Below are positions 30,833-38,812 of a stretch of DNA of 53,870 bases, one piece after another. The position numbers and the translations under genes are program-made. Numbering within the stretch: the first letter of the stretch is position 1; every line of letters begins with the position of its first letter. The notes beneath the pieces were generated by a model that was not told where the DNA came from, ran no database searches, and saw only the letters and a list, made by a program, of their open reading frames with translations. Source of the DNA: Bacillota bacterium (GTDB lineage Bacteria; Bacillota; Clostridia; Oscillospirales; Acutalibacteraceae); assembly GCA_023391275.1 (NCBI GenBank), contig JAEWBE010000016.1:1-53870 (forward strand), in the 5' to 3' direction.

Positions 30833-33394
30833 CTACTTCTTTTTCCTGCTGTATGGGGTTCCCTCCAGCGGCAATCTGGTTCTGAAATTTCCGTCGTAAT
30901 TGTAGTAAGCCAGCGCGACGGCGGGGGCGGTGGGAATGGATGCAATTTCTCCGATCCCCTTTGCACCCGAAGCCAGCGCCGAATGGCTTTTTTCTATAAT
31001 GATGGGCTGTATCTCCGGCACCTGAGTGGAACGGAAAAGTCCAAGCGTGCCGAATTTGGCGGTTGGCATTCCATTCGAGAGAGGGAAGTCTTCCGTCAGC
31101 GCGTAGCCCAGACTCATGACCACCCCGCCTTCAATTTGCCCTTCCACGCTGATGGGGTTGATGGCTTTGCCAACGTCATGCACCGCAATTACTTTGCGCA
31201 GACGCCCGTTTTCATCCAGATCGACCACATGGACAGCATAACTGTATGCAATATGGCTCACCGGATTTTCCTTGTCGGAGCCTAATTTATCGGTCATACC
31301 GCAGTATTCCCCACGGAATTCCCTGCCATTAAGCGCGCTCAGCGGGCGGCCGCCCAGCACCTCTTTTAAAGCGAGAGCCGCGCGGCGTGTTGCCTCGCCG
31401 GTAAAAAGAGTCTGACGGGAAGCGGTGGTGTCGCCCGAATCGGGAGCCATGCCGGTGTCGGGGATTTGGTAAACCACTTTGTCCGTGGAAAACCCGGTAA
31501 CGTCACAGACAAACTGCGTCACCACGGTACCCATGCCCTGCCCAATGCAAGAGGCACTGGTATAAATATAAATTTTACCATCTTTAACAATCAGCCTGCA
31601 CCGGCCGGTGTCCGGAATTCCGACGCCCAGCCCGCTGTTCTTTATCGCACAGGCAACCCCCGCCCTGGGGTGTGCGTCACAATAGGGCTTCACCGCCTCC
31701 AGTGCTTCCGCCATTGCGGTGGATTCATCGGCTATCTGCCCGTTAGGCAGCACCTGACCCGGGCGAATAGCATTGCGGTAACGTATTTCCCATGGAGAAA
31801 TTCCCGCTTTTTCAGCCAGAAGATTCAGGTTGCTCTCAATCGCAAAACAGCTCTGGGTCACCCCAAAGCCGCGGAATGCCCCGGCCGGCGGATTGTTTGT
31901 ATAATATGTTTCACCTAAAATATCAATATCCTGATAATTGTAAGGCCCGGCGGCATGGGTACAGGCTCTTTGCAGGACCGGCCCGCCAAGCGATGCGTAA
32001 GCGCCGTTGTCGGAAAGAATAACGGCTTTCATCGCGGTCAGATATCCATTTTCATCACAGGCGGTTGTAAAGTCCATTTCCATCGCGTGGCGCTTTGGAT
32101 GGACCAAAATGCTTTCCTGTCTGGAAAGGGATACCTTTACGGGACGCTGGGTGTAATAGGCCAGCAGCGCCGCATGGTGCTGTACGCTCATATCCTCTTT
32201 TCCACCAAAACCGCCGCCCACCATCTTAGTTATAACGCGCACCTTATCCTCGGGGAGGTTCAGCTCTTCCGCGCACTCCCTGCGGGTTTGAAAAGCGCCC
32301 TGATCGCCGCTGTAAATCAGAATTCCTCCGTTTCCGTCCGGCTGGCTTACAGCGGTTTCCGGTTCTAAAAAAGCGTGTTCCGTATAAGGTGTGGAGTAAT
32401 GCCGTATAACCACGTATTTTGAATTTTTTATTTTCTCATCCGCGTTTCCCCGCACAAGATGCTCGCGGGAAAGCAGGTTTCCGCTTTTGTGAACCTGCGG
32501 AGCACCCGGCGTCTTGGCCTGCGCAGGGGATAGAACCGGTTCCAGTTCCTCGTATTCCACCTTCACCAGGTTTTTTGCCTTTTCCAGCGTTTCCCTGTCT
32601 TCGGCAGCGACGAGGGCGATGGCGTCGCCCAGAAAATGAGTAGTGCAGCCCACGGGAATCATGACATCATAATCCTTTTTCAAATGGCCGATTTTCTGTT
32701 TTCCGGGAATATCCGCGGCGGTCAGAACAGCTGCCACGCCGGGGAGGGCTTTTGCTTGTGTTGTATCAATGCTCTTCACGATTGCCCTCGGATACTTGCT
32801 GCGTACGGCGCTGCCGTACAGCATATGTTCCAGATGAATGTCATCGGCGTATTCCGCAGTGCCCAGCGCTTTGTCGTGCGCGTCAACGCGCGGCAGGTTC
32901 CTGCCAAGTGCGCCATCCGGTTCCTGTGCAGGGATGGGGCTGTTTTCACGCAGCATTTTTGCAGCCAGCAGAATTGCCGTTTCAATTTTTTTGTATCCGG
33001 TGCAGCGGCAGTAATTATTTTTAATTGCTTCCTTTACCTGCTGTGCGGCAGGGCCGGGAACCTGATCGATCAGCCCCTTGGCGCTGATCACCATTCCGGG
33101 TGTGCAAAAACCGCACTGTACCGCGCCCACATACGCAAAAGCGTAAGCATAAACTTCTTTTTCGCGGGAAGTAAGGCCCTCCATCGTCACAATGTTTTTA
33201 CCGGCCGCTCTGGCTGTGGTAAGCACGCATGACTTGGTCGGTTTCCCGTCGACTAAAATCATGCACGCACCGCAGGCTCCTTCGGCACAGCCGTTTTTTA
33301 CGGAAGTCAGCAGCAGGGTGTCCCTTAGAAAAGGCAAAAGCTTTTCGTCTTTTTCTGTGCAAATACTCTGTCGATTTACGGTAAATTCAAACAT
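30833..33394 (-). CDS. xdhD: Selenium-dependent type xanthine dehydrogenase, fused Fe-S and molybdenum subunits
   Basis: An 853-residue protein joining a two-cluster [2Fe-2S] domain (residues 1 to about 155: CAEGACGACMILVDG, CGFCTPG, CRCTGY) to a molybdenum-binding domain (GGGFGGKEDMS, GAFRGFGVTQ, and the catalytic Glu in GIGEIASIPTAPAV). No FAD domain is present, so another protein must take its electrons. The architecture matches the XdhD/selenium-dependent xanthine dehydrogenase branch. The closest family members carry labile selenium at molybdenum. It is transcribed from a promoter with the perfect palindrome site. Substrate may be a purine other than xanthine. Confidence 0.9.
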   Translation of the reverse strand: MFEFTVNRQSICTEKDEKLLPFLRDTLLLTSVKNGCAEGACGACMILVDGKPTKSCVLTTARAAGKNIVTMEGLTSREKEVYAYAFAYVGAVQCGFCTPGMVISAKGLIDQVPGPAAQQVKEAIKNNYCRCTGYKKIETAILLAAKMLRENSPIPAQEPDGALGRNLPRVDAHDKALGTAEYADDIHLEHMLYGSAVRSKYPRAIVKSIDTTQAKALPGVAAVLTAADIPGKQKIGHLKKDYDVMIPVGCTTHFLGDAIALVAAEDRETLEKAKNLVKVEYEELEPVLSPAQAKTPGAPQVHKSGNLLSREHLVRGNADEKIKNSKYVVIRHYSTPYTEHAFLEPETAVSQPDGNGGILIYSGDQGAFQTRRECAEELNLPEDKVRVITKMVGGGFGGKEDMSVQHHAALLAYYTQRPVKVSLSRQESILVHPKRHAMEMDFTTACDENGYLTAMKAVILSDNGAYASLGGPVLQRACTHAAGPYNYQDIDILGETYYTNNPPAGAFRGFGVTQSCFAIESNLNLLAEKAGISPWEIRYRNAIRPGQVLPNGQIADESTAMAEALEAVKPYCDAHPRAGVACAIKNSGLGVGIPDTGRCRLIVKDGKIYIYTSASCIGQGMGTVVTQFVCDVTGFSTDKVVYQIPDTGMAPDSGDTTASRQTLFTGEATRRAALALKEVLGGRPLSALNGREFRGEYCGMTDKLGSDKENPVSHIAYSYAVHVVDLDENGRLRKVIAVHDVGKAINPISVEGQIEGGVVMSLGYALTEDFPLSNGMPTAKFGTLGLFRSTQVPEIQPIIIEKSHSALASGAKGIGEIASIPTAPAVALAYYNYDGNFRTRLPLEGTPYSRKKK

Positions 33395-33530
33395 TTACAG
33401 CACCTCAATTTTCCCCTTATTTATAAAAGGCGGGTACTATTTCATCGAATAGAAATGTCCACCGAATCAACATTGCTTCACAGAGCGGCAACCGCAATGA
33501 AGAAAGATGAACACTATTTAATATAAAATA

Positions 33531-33577
33531 ATTAGTATTACTAATGATAGTCTAGCATAAAAAAATAACGTATGCAA
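33531..33577 (-). promoter_or_regulatory. Promoter of xdhD-mocA with perfect palindromic operator (site 2)
   Basis: On the minus strand TTGCAT (33577-33572) and TAGACT (33554-33549) are 17 bp apart, with TGC before the -10 (extended -10). The operator ATTAGTATTACTAAT (33531-33545), a perfect 7-1-7 palindrome, begins 3 nt after the -10 and covers the predicted start site. Confidence 0.78.
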
Positions 33578-33599
33578 TAGAAAAACGGTAAGTTTTGGA

Positions 33600-33626
33600 T
33601 TGACATTAATTTTTTTTAGTTATAAT
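33600..33626 (+). promoter_or_regulatory. Promoter candidate of the dpaL operon
   Basis: TTGACA (33600-33605) is followed by TATAAT (33621-33626) at a short 15-bp spacing, or by TAATAA at 17 bp. The downstream leader to dpaL (33627-33736) holds a perfect 14-bp palindrome and a small hairpin but no reading frame. Confidence 0.6.
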
Positions 33627-33640
33627 AAAATTTTTTTAGA

Positions 33641-33654
33641 AAATCAATTGATTT
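33641..33654. promoter_or_regulatory. Perfect 14-bp palindrome in the dpaL leader
   Basis: AAATCAATTGATTT reads the same on both strands and lies about 15 nt after the -10, in the position of a repressor site. It differs from the TTAGTA palindrome, so a second regulator may act here. It could also be AT-rich chance. Confidence 0.4.
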
Positions 33655-33736
33655 ATTTTTTTTTCGTGCTAAGATGAGAGTATCAGCCGGGTTTATAACC
33701 GTTAAACCCTTACCAAAACAGCTTGGAGGCGGATTT

Positions 33737-34951
33737 ATGAATCAAATTAAATGGACGTCAAATCAGCTACCGAAAACAGGGGACGCGCAGCTGAAAGTAA
33801 TGGCGCTGGATCATGTGGAAAAGGCAAAAAAATTTCACATGAGTTTTCCGCAATACAGCGAAACTCCCCTCGTGCACCTCGCAAACATGGCACAGTATCT
33901 GGGAGTCGGGGATTTCTTTGTGAAAGATGAGTCTTACCGGTTCGGATTGAATGCCTTTAAGGTGCTGGGCGGTTCCTTTGCAATGGCAAATTATATCGCA
34001 CAGAAAACCGGCCGTGATATTTCCGAGCTTGACTATCAAACCTTAACCTCCGATCAGCTTCGCAGCGAATTCGGGCAGGCGACCTTTTTTACCGCTACGG
34101 ACGGCAACCACGGAAGAGGAGTTGCCTGGGCAGCGAATAAATTAAAACAAAAAGCAGTTGTTTATATGCCAAAGGGAAGTACGAAAACGCGTTTCGACAA
34201 TATCCAAAAGGAAGGCGCAAAGGTTACCATTGAGGAAGTAAATTACGACGAATGTGTGCGCATGGCTGCCGCCGATGCCGCGAAAACGCCCAAAGGCGTA
34301 ATGGTGCAGGACACCGCATGGGACGGTTATGAGGAAATTCCGGCGTGGATTATGCAGGGCTATGGCACCATGTCAATGGAGGCCGCGGAACAGTTGAAAG
34401 CCGCCGGCTGCGAACGGCCAACCCACATTTTTGTGCAGGCGGGCGTTGGCTCCCTTGCAGGTTCGGTTCAGGGGTTCTTTGCAAATTTTTTTCCGAACGA
34501 CTGCCCCGCTACTGTCATTGTGGAAGCACAGGCCGCCGACTGCCTCTACCGTTCCGCGGCGGAAAAAGACGGTAAAATTCGTTTTGTGGAGGGTGATCTG
34601 CAAACGATTATGGCCGGTTTGGCTTGCGGCGAGCCCAATACTATTTCATGGGATATTCTTAAAAACCACAGTTCCTTCTTTGTATCCTGCCCCGACTGGG
34701 TTTCTGCAAAGGGAATGCGTATGCTTGGGGCTCCGCTGAAAGGCGACCCGCGGGTGGTTTCCGGCGAGTCCGGCGCCGTGGCGATGGGCTTGATTGCTTC
34801 CATTATGCAGATGGAAGAATTGAAGGATCTGCGCGAGGCGCTGAAGCTTGATAAAAATTCAAAAATTCTGATGTTTTCCACGGAAGGCGACACCGACCCT
34901 GAAAGCTACCGCAATATTGTTTGGAACGGCGCTTATCCAAGCACAGAATAA
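33737..34951 (+). CDS. dpaL: 2,3-Diaminopropionate ammonia-lyase
   Basis: A 404-residue PLP-dependent lyase (fold type II, YgeX) converting 2,3-diaminopropionate to pyruvate and two ammonia. The PLP lysine is in RFGLNAFKVLGGSFA, the glycine loop is near ATDGNHGRGVAWAA, and the C-terminal SGESGAVAMG block is typical. ATG 33737 follows GGAGGCGG. It heads the dpaL-ygeY-ygeW-arcC operon, where it is the last carbon-releasing step of the anaerobic urate pathway (family knowledge and inference). Confidence 0.95.
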   Translation: MNQIKWTSNQLPKTGDAQLKVMALDHVEKAKKFHMSFPQYSETPLVHLANMAQYLGVGDFFVKDESYRFGLNAFKVLGGSFAMANYIAQKTGRDISELDYQTLTSDQLRSEFGQATFFTATDGNHGRGVAWAANKLKQKAVVYMPKGSTKTRFDNIQKEGAKVTIEEVNYDECVRMAAADAAKTPKGVMVQDTAWDGYEEIPAWIMQGYGTMSMEAAEQLKAAGCERPTHIFVQAGVGSLAGSVQGFFANFFPNDCPATVIVEAQAADCLYRSAAEKDGKIRFVEGDLQTIMAGLACGEPNTISWDILKNHSSFFVSCPDWVSAKGMRMLGAPLKGDPRVVSGESGAVAMGLIASIMQMEELKDLREALKLDKNSKILMFSTEGDTDPESYRNIVWNGAYPSTE

Positions 34952-34995
34952 AGCATGATCATTTCAATATATAAAATGATGCGGAGGGAATAATG

Positions 34996-36189
34996 ATGGA
35001 TTTTTCTCAGATTAAAAAGGCGGCAGAAGGCTATCAGGCTGCCATGACCAAATTTTTACGTGATTTGATTGCAATCCCGGGTGAAAGCTGTAATGAGGAG
35101 CGTGTTATTAAGAGAATCGCACAGGAGATGGAATCGGTTGGATTCGACAAGGTCGAAATCGACAAAATGGGCAATGTAATGGGCTACATGGGCCATGGCG
35201 AAAAACTGATCTGCTTTGACGGCCATGTGGATACCGTTGGCCTCGGTGAAATCAGCAACTGGAAATTCGATCCTTACATAGGCTATGAAAACGCGGAGGA
35301 AATCGGCGGCCGCGGTGCTTCCGACCAGCGCGGCGGGGTTGTCTCCGCTGTTTACGGCGCGAAGATTATGAAGGATCTTGACCTGCTCAGTGATAAATAC
35401 ACGGTTCTTGTCACCGGCACCGTTCAGGAAGAGGACTGCGACGGTCTTTGCTGGCAGTATATTATTAATGAAGATAAGGTGAAGCCGGAGTTCGTCGTAA
35501 TCACCGAGCCAACGGACGGGAACATTTACCGCGGGCAGCGCGGCCGGATGGAAATCCGTGTGGAAGTCAAGGGCGTTTCCTGCCATGGCTCCGCCCCGGA
35601 GCGCGGCGATAATGCGATTTACAAAATGGCTGATATTTTACAGGAAGTTCGTGCGCTGAACGGTAAGCTTCATGTTGACCCGTTCCTCGGGAAGGGTACG
35701 CTTGCCACTTCTGAAATTTATTTTACATCTCCGTCCCGCTGCGCAGTTGCGGATATGTGCGCAATTTCTATTGACCGCCGCCTGACAGACGGCGAAACCT
35801 ATCAGCTGGCGCTTAAAGAGATTGAAGCGTTGCCTTCCGTACAAAAATATAACGCCGTGGTTACCATGTACGACTATGACCGTGCGAGTTGGACCGGTCT
35901 TTCGTACCCAACCGAGGCATATTTCCCGACATGGGTAATTCCGGAAGATCACAACGCCACCAAAGCAATGGTCGCGGCTTATGAGGGTATGTACGGCAAT
36001 CCAAAGGTTGACAAATGGACTTTCTCCACGAACGGTGTTGCCATTATGGGCCGTTTTGGAATTCCCTGCATCGGCTTCGGGCCCGGAAAAGAGGCGCAGG
36101 CACATGCGCCGAACGAGATTACCTGGAAAGCGGACCTAGTAAAATGCGCCGCTGTTTATGCCGCGGTGCCAACCATGTACTGCAAATAA
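34996..36189 (+). CDS. ygeY: YgeY, M20-family metallohydrolase of the selenium/purine cluster
   Basis: A 397-residue M20 (ArgE/DapE-type) hydrolase of the YgeY selenium-metabolism branch. Metal motifs: ICFDGHVDTVG near residues 72-82, GGRGASDQRGG, and VQEEDCDG near 137-144. Residue His in SCHGSAPERGDNAIY belongs to the dimerisation/active-site lid. It probably deacylates an N-carbamoyl or related amino acid released from ring cleavage. The start ATGs 34993/34996 follow GGAGGG; the second is used. Exact substrate is unknown. Confidence 0.93.
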   Translation: MDFSQIKKAAEGYQAAMTKFLRDLIAIPGESCNEERVIKRIAQEMESVGFDKVEIDKMGNVMGYMGHGEKLICFDGHVDTVGLGEISNWKFDPYIGYENAEEIGGRGASDQRGGVVSAVYGAKIMKDLDLLSDKYTVLVTGTVQEEDCDGLCWQYIINEDKVKPEFVVITEPTDGNIYRGQRGRMEIRVEVKGVSCHGSAPERGDNAIYKMADILQEVRALNGKLHVDPFLGKGTLATSEIYFTSPSRCAVADMCAISIDRRLTDGETYQLALKEIEALPSVQKYNAVVTMYDYDRASWTGLSYPTEAYFPTWVIPEDHNATKAMVAAYEGMYGNPKVDKWTFSTNGVAIMGRFGIPCIGFGPGKEAQAHAPNEITWKADLVKCAAVYAAVPTMYCK

Positions 36190-36222
36190 ATTTTTATTCA
36201 ATTAACGTAAAGGAGTATTTCA

Positions 36223-37416
36223 ATGAATTCTTTGAATGACTATATTAATGAGTTGAATCGACTCCATTTTGAAGAGATGTATCAGAATGATTTTTTCCTG
36301 ACATGGGAAAAGTCCCATGAGGAGCTTGAAGCGGTATTCACATTAGCGGATGCCCTGCGCTTTATGCGGCGCAGCAATATTTCGACAAAGATTTTTGAAA
36401 GCGGACTCGGAATTTCTCTTTTCCGCGACAATTCCACCCGTACCCGCTTCAGCTTTGCCTCAGCCTGTAATATGCTCGGCCTTGAAGTGCAGGACTTGGA
36501 CGAGGGGAAATCGCAGATTGCACACGGGGAAACGGTTCGCGAAACGGCCAACATGATTTCTTTTATGGCCGACGTAATCGGTATCCGCGATGATATGTAT
36601 ATTGGAAAAGGCAACGCCTACATGCACACCGTTTCCGACTCCGTAAAGGAAGGTTTTGAGGACGGCGTGCTGGAGCAGCGCCCCTCCCTGGTAAACCTGC
36701 AGTGCGACATCGACCATCCGACACAGGTGATGGCCGATACGCTTCACCTCATTCATGAGTTCGGCGGCATTGAAAATCTTAAGGGCAAAAAAGTTGCCAT
36801 GTCCTGGGCATATTCGCCGTCCTACGGAAAACCGCTCTCCGTCCCGCAGGGCGTGATCGGGCTGATGACCCGTTTCGGCATGAATGTCACGTTGGCACAT
36901 CCGCAGGGATACGATGTCATGTCGGAAGTGGAAGAAGTCGCCCGCAAAAACGCAGCCGAATCCGGCGGAAGCTTTACCAAGACCAACAGTATGGCCGAAG
37001 CCTTTGAAGATGCCGATATTGTTTACCCAAAGAGCTGGGCACCGTATGCCGCGATGGAAAAACGCACCGGCCTTTACGGCGAAGGCGATTTTGCCGGAAT
37101 CGACAAGCTGGAAAAAGAACTTCTTGCACAAAACGCCAATCATAAGGATTGGGAGTGCACCGAAGAGCTGATGGCAAAGACAAGGAACGGAAAGGCGCTG
37201 TACCTGCACTGCCTGCCTGCCGATATTTCCGGCGTAAGCTGCAAACAGGGCGAAGTCGCTGCAAGCGTATTTGACCGTTACCGCGCTCCTCTTTACAAAG
37301 AGGCAAGCTACAAGCCTTATATTATTGCAGCCATGATTTTTCTCAGTAAAGTCCAAAATCCACAGCAGACCCTGCTCAACCTGGAAAAACACGGGCTGCC
37401 GCGCGTATTTAAATAA
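36223..37416 (+). CDS. ygeW: YgeW, knotted carbamoyltransferase
   Basis: A 397-residue member of the aspartate/ornithine carbamoyltransferase superfamily. The carbamoyl-phosphate loop FRDNSTRTRFSFASA is near residues 68-82 and the second-substrate loop LHCLPADISG near 325-334. YgeW-type enzymes have a knotted fold and lack known OTC/ATC activity. In this operon, followed by carbamate kinase, it likely runs in reverse (phosphorolysis of a carbamoylated compound to carbamoyl phosphate), giving ATP. AAGGAG precedes the ATG. Confidence 0.94.
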   Translation: MNSLNDYINELNRLHFEEMYQNDFFLTWEKSHEELEAVFTLADALRFMRRSNISTKIFESGLGISLFRDNSTRTRFSFASACNMLGLEVQDLDEGKSQIAHGETVRETANMISFMADVIGIRDDMYIGKGNAYMHTVSDSVKEGFEDGVLEQRPSLVNLQCDIDHPTQVMADTLHLIHEFGGIENLKGKKVAMSWAYSPSYGKPLSVPQGVIGLMTRFGMNVTLAHPQGYDVMSEVEEVARKNAAESGGSFTKTNSMAEAFEDADIVYPKSWAPYAAMEKRTGLYGEGDFAGIDKLEKELLAQNANHKDWECTEELMAKTRNGKALYLHCLPADISGVSCKQGEVAASVFDRYRAPLYKEASYKPYIIAAMIFLSKVQNPQQTLLNLEKHGLPRVFK

Positions 37417-37532
37417 TTAAAATGGCCGATTTTGCCGCATTTAGCGCAGTAAAAACGTAATTGTCAAAGTGGAAGTCATCGCAGCCTTGTAAAATTAATT
37501 GCCTGTCTTATCTTTTATGGGGAGAATATGGT

Positions 37533-38468
37533 ATGAAGAAAAGAATTGTTATCGCTTTGGGCGGTAATGCATTGGGTAATACGCTTCCCGAGCAGTTTGC
37601 GGCGGTAAAAACGACTGCCAGAGCGATTGCGGATTTGATAGAAGATGGCTATGAAATAGTTGTCTCCCACGGGAACGGTCCGCAGGTAGGCATGATCCAA
37701 CTTGCCATGAATGAATTGAATCGCTCTGATCCAACTTACACCATGCCCCCGCTTTCCGTCTGCGTTGCAATGAGTCAGGGCTATATTGGTTATGATCTGC
37801 AGAATTCTTTGCGTGAAGAGCTGCTGAACAGGGGAATCTACAAGCCCGTTTCTACGGTGATTACACAGGTGCTTGTGAACCCGCTCGACAGCGCGTTCGA
37901 TAAACCATCCAAACCGATTGGCCGCTTTATGACAAAAGAGGAGGCAGATAAAGCGGTCGCGGAAAAGGGTTACACCGTCATTGAGGACTCCGGCCGCGGC
38001 TACCGCCGTGTAGTGGCTTCTCCGCGCCCGGTGGATATCATTGAAATTGACACAGTGAAAGCGCTGGTTGAAGCCGGCCAGGTAGTAATCGCCGGTGGCG
38101 GCGGCGGAATTCCCGTCATGAAGCAGGGCAACCACCTGAAAGGAGTCGGCGCGGTAATTGACAAGGACTTCGAAAGTTCAAAACTGGCACAGATGGTCAG
38201 CGCGGATTACCTGATTATTTTGACCGCCGTTGAGAAGATTGCCGTAAATTTCGGCAAGCCGAATCAAGAGTGGCTTTCAAGCCTGACTACGGACAAAGCC
38301 AGAGAATACATAACCGCAGGTCATTTCGCTCCGGGCTCTATGCTGCCGAAGGTACAGGCTGCCGTTGAGTTTGCCGACTCGGCACCGGGGCGCCGCGCAC
38401 TGATTACGCTTTTGGGAAAAGCGCGCGAAGGCATCGCGGGGCAAACCGGCACCGTCATTCACTCGTAA
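37533..38468 (+). CDS. arcC: Carbamate kinase
   Basis: A 311-residue amino-acid kinase family enzyme, converting carbamoyl phosphate and ADP to ATP, ammonia and CO2. Motifs: VIALGGNALG near residues 7-16, VSHGNGPQVGMIQLA near 48-62, and the GGGGIPV near 190-196. Length matches ArcC (about 310). The ATG at 37533 follows GGGGAGA; the frame extends upstream to 37461 without a start-site signal. It ends the urate operon and would supply its energy yield. Confidence 0.95.
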   Translation: MKKRIVIALGGNALGNTLPEQFAAVKTTARAIADLIEDGYEIVVSHGNGPQVGMIQLAMNELNRSDPTYTMPPLSVCVAMSQGYIGYDLQNSLREELLNRGIYKPVSTVITQVLVNPLDSAFDKPSKPIGRFMTKEEADKAVAEKGYTVIEDSGRGYRRVVASPRPVDIIEIDTVKALVEAGQVVIAGGGGGIPVMKQGNHLKGVGAVIDKDFESSKLAQMVSADYLIILTAVEKIAVNFGKPNQEWLSSLTTDKAREYITAGHFAPGSMLPKVQAAVEFADSAPGRRALITLLGKAREGIAGQTGTVIHS

Positions 38469-38484
38469 CCCCCACATAATAAAT

Positions 38485-38521
38485 GAAAGCCCACCGGAAG
38501 CCGCATTCCAGTGGGCTTTGT
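38485..38521. terminator. Weak hairpin after arcC
   Basis: GAAAGCCCAC pairs with GTGGGCTTT around GGAA/TTCC with one C-A mismatch, just past the arcC stop. No clear T-run follows, so its role is uncertain. Confidence 0.45.
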
Positions 38522-38607
38522 AAGAATATCCGTGTGCGGTCGTTGTTTTACCATTCTGATTCATCAACAGGAATAGTATTTCAATGAAAAATAATCTATA
38601 AAAATCG

Positions 38608-38707
38608 AAGAAAATTATGCAGAATTCATCTTGAAAGACTGTACGGAATAGATTATTATAAATTCGAATATATAGTATTACTAATAATTAAGTTGCACAA
38701 AATTTTT
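38608..38707 (+). repeat. Promoter-operator block, copy B of the near-duplicate
   Basis: Gapless alignment to 16906-17006 (about 77 of 100 matching by hand count), covering -35, spacer, -10 and the operator. It lies in the 343-nt gap between arcC and the ModE-like gene, which otherwise holds only hairpins. Confidence 0.8.
38631..38685 (+). promoter_or_regulatory. Promoter of the molybdenum cofactor operon with palindromic operator (site 3)
   Basis: TTGAAA (38631-38636) and TATTAT (38654-38659) are 17 bp apart. The operator TATAGTATTACTAAT is at 38671-38685, the same distance past the -10 as in site 1. Confidence 0.78.
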
Positions 38708-38727
38708 TAAAACAGATCTTTGTGCGG

Positions 38728-38756
38728 CTGTGACTTTCATAAGCCACAGGGTTTTT
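38728..38756 (+). terminator. Attenuator-like hairpin in the modE leader
   Basis: CTGTG/CACAG and CTT/AAG arms form a stem with one A-C mismatch and a TCAT loop, then GG and five Ts. It lies 45 to 70 nt before the ModE-like start and could end transcription early. Confidence 0.45.
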
Positions 38757-38812
38757 ATGACGGTCGATATGTTACAATAAAAATAACGCATTTATAAAAC
38801 GGGGTGGTTTGT

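Noticed and set aside
36460..37392. Minus-strand open frame of 310 residues opposite ygeW
   Set aside because: Shadow frame; ygeW carries the STRTR and HCLPA motifs on the plus strand.
38485..38521. Strong terminator after arcC
   Set aside because: A stem exists, but there is no T-run and a mismatch lies inside it, so it is listed only as a weak hairpin.
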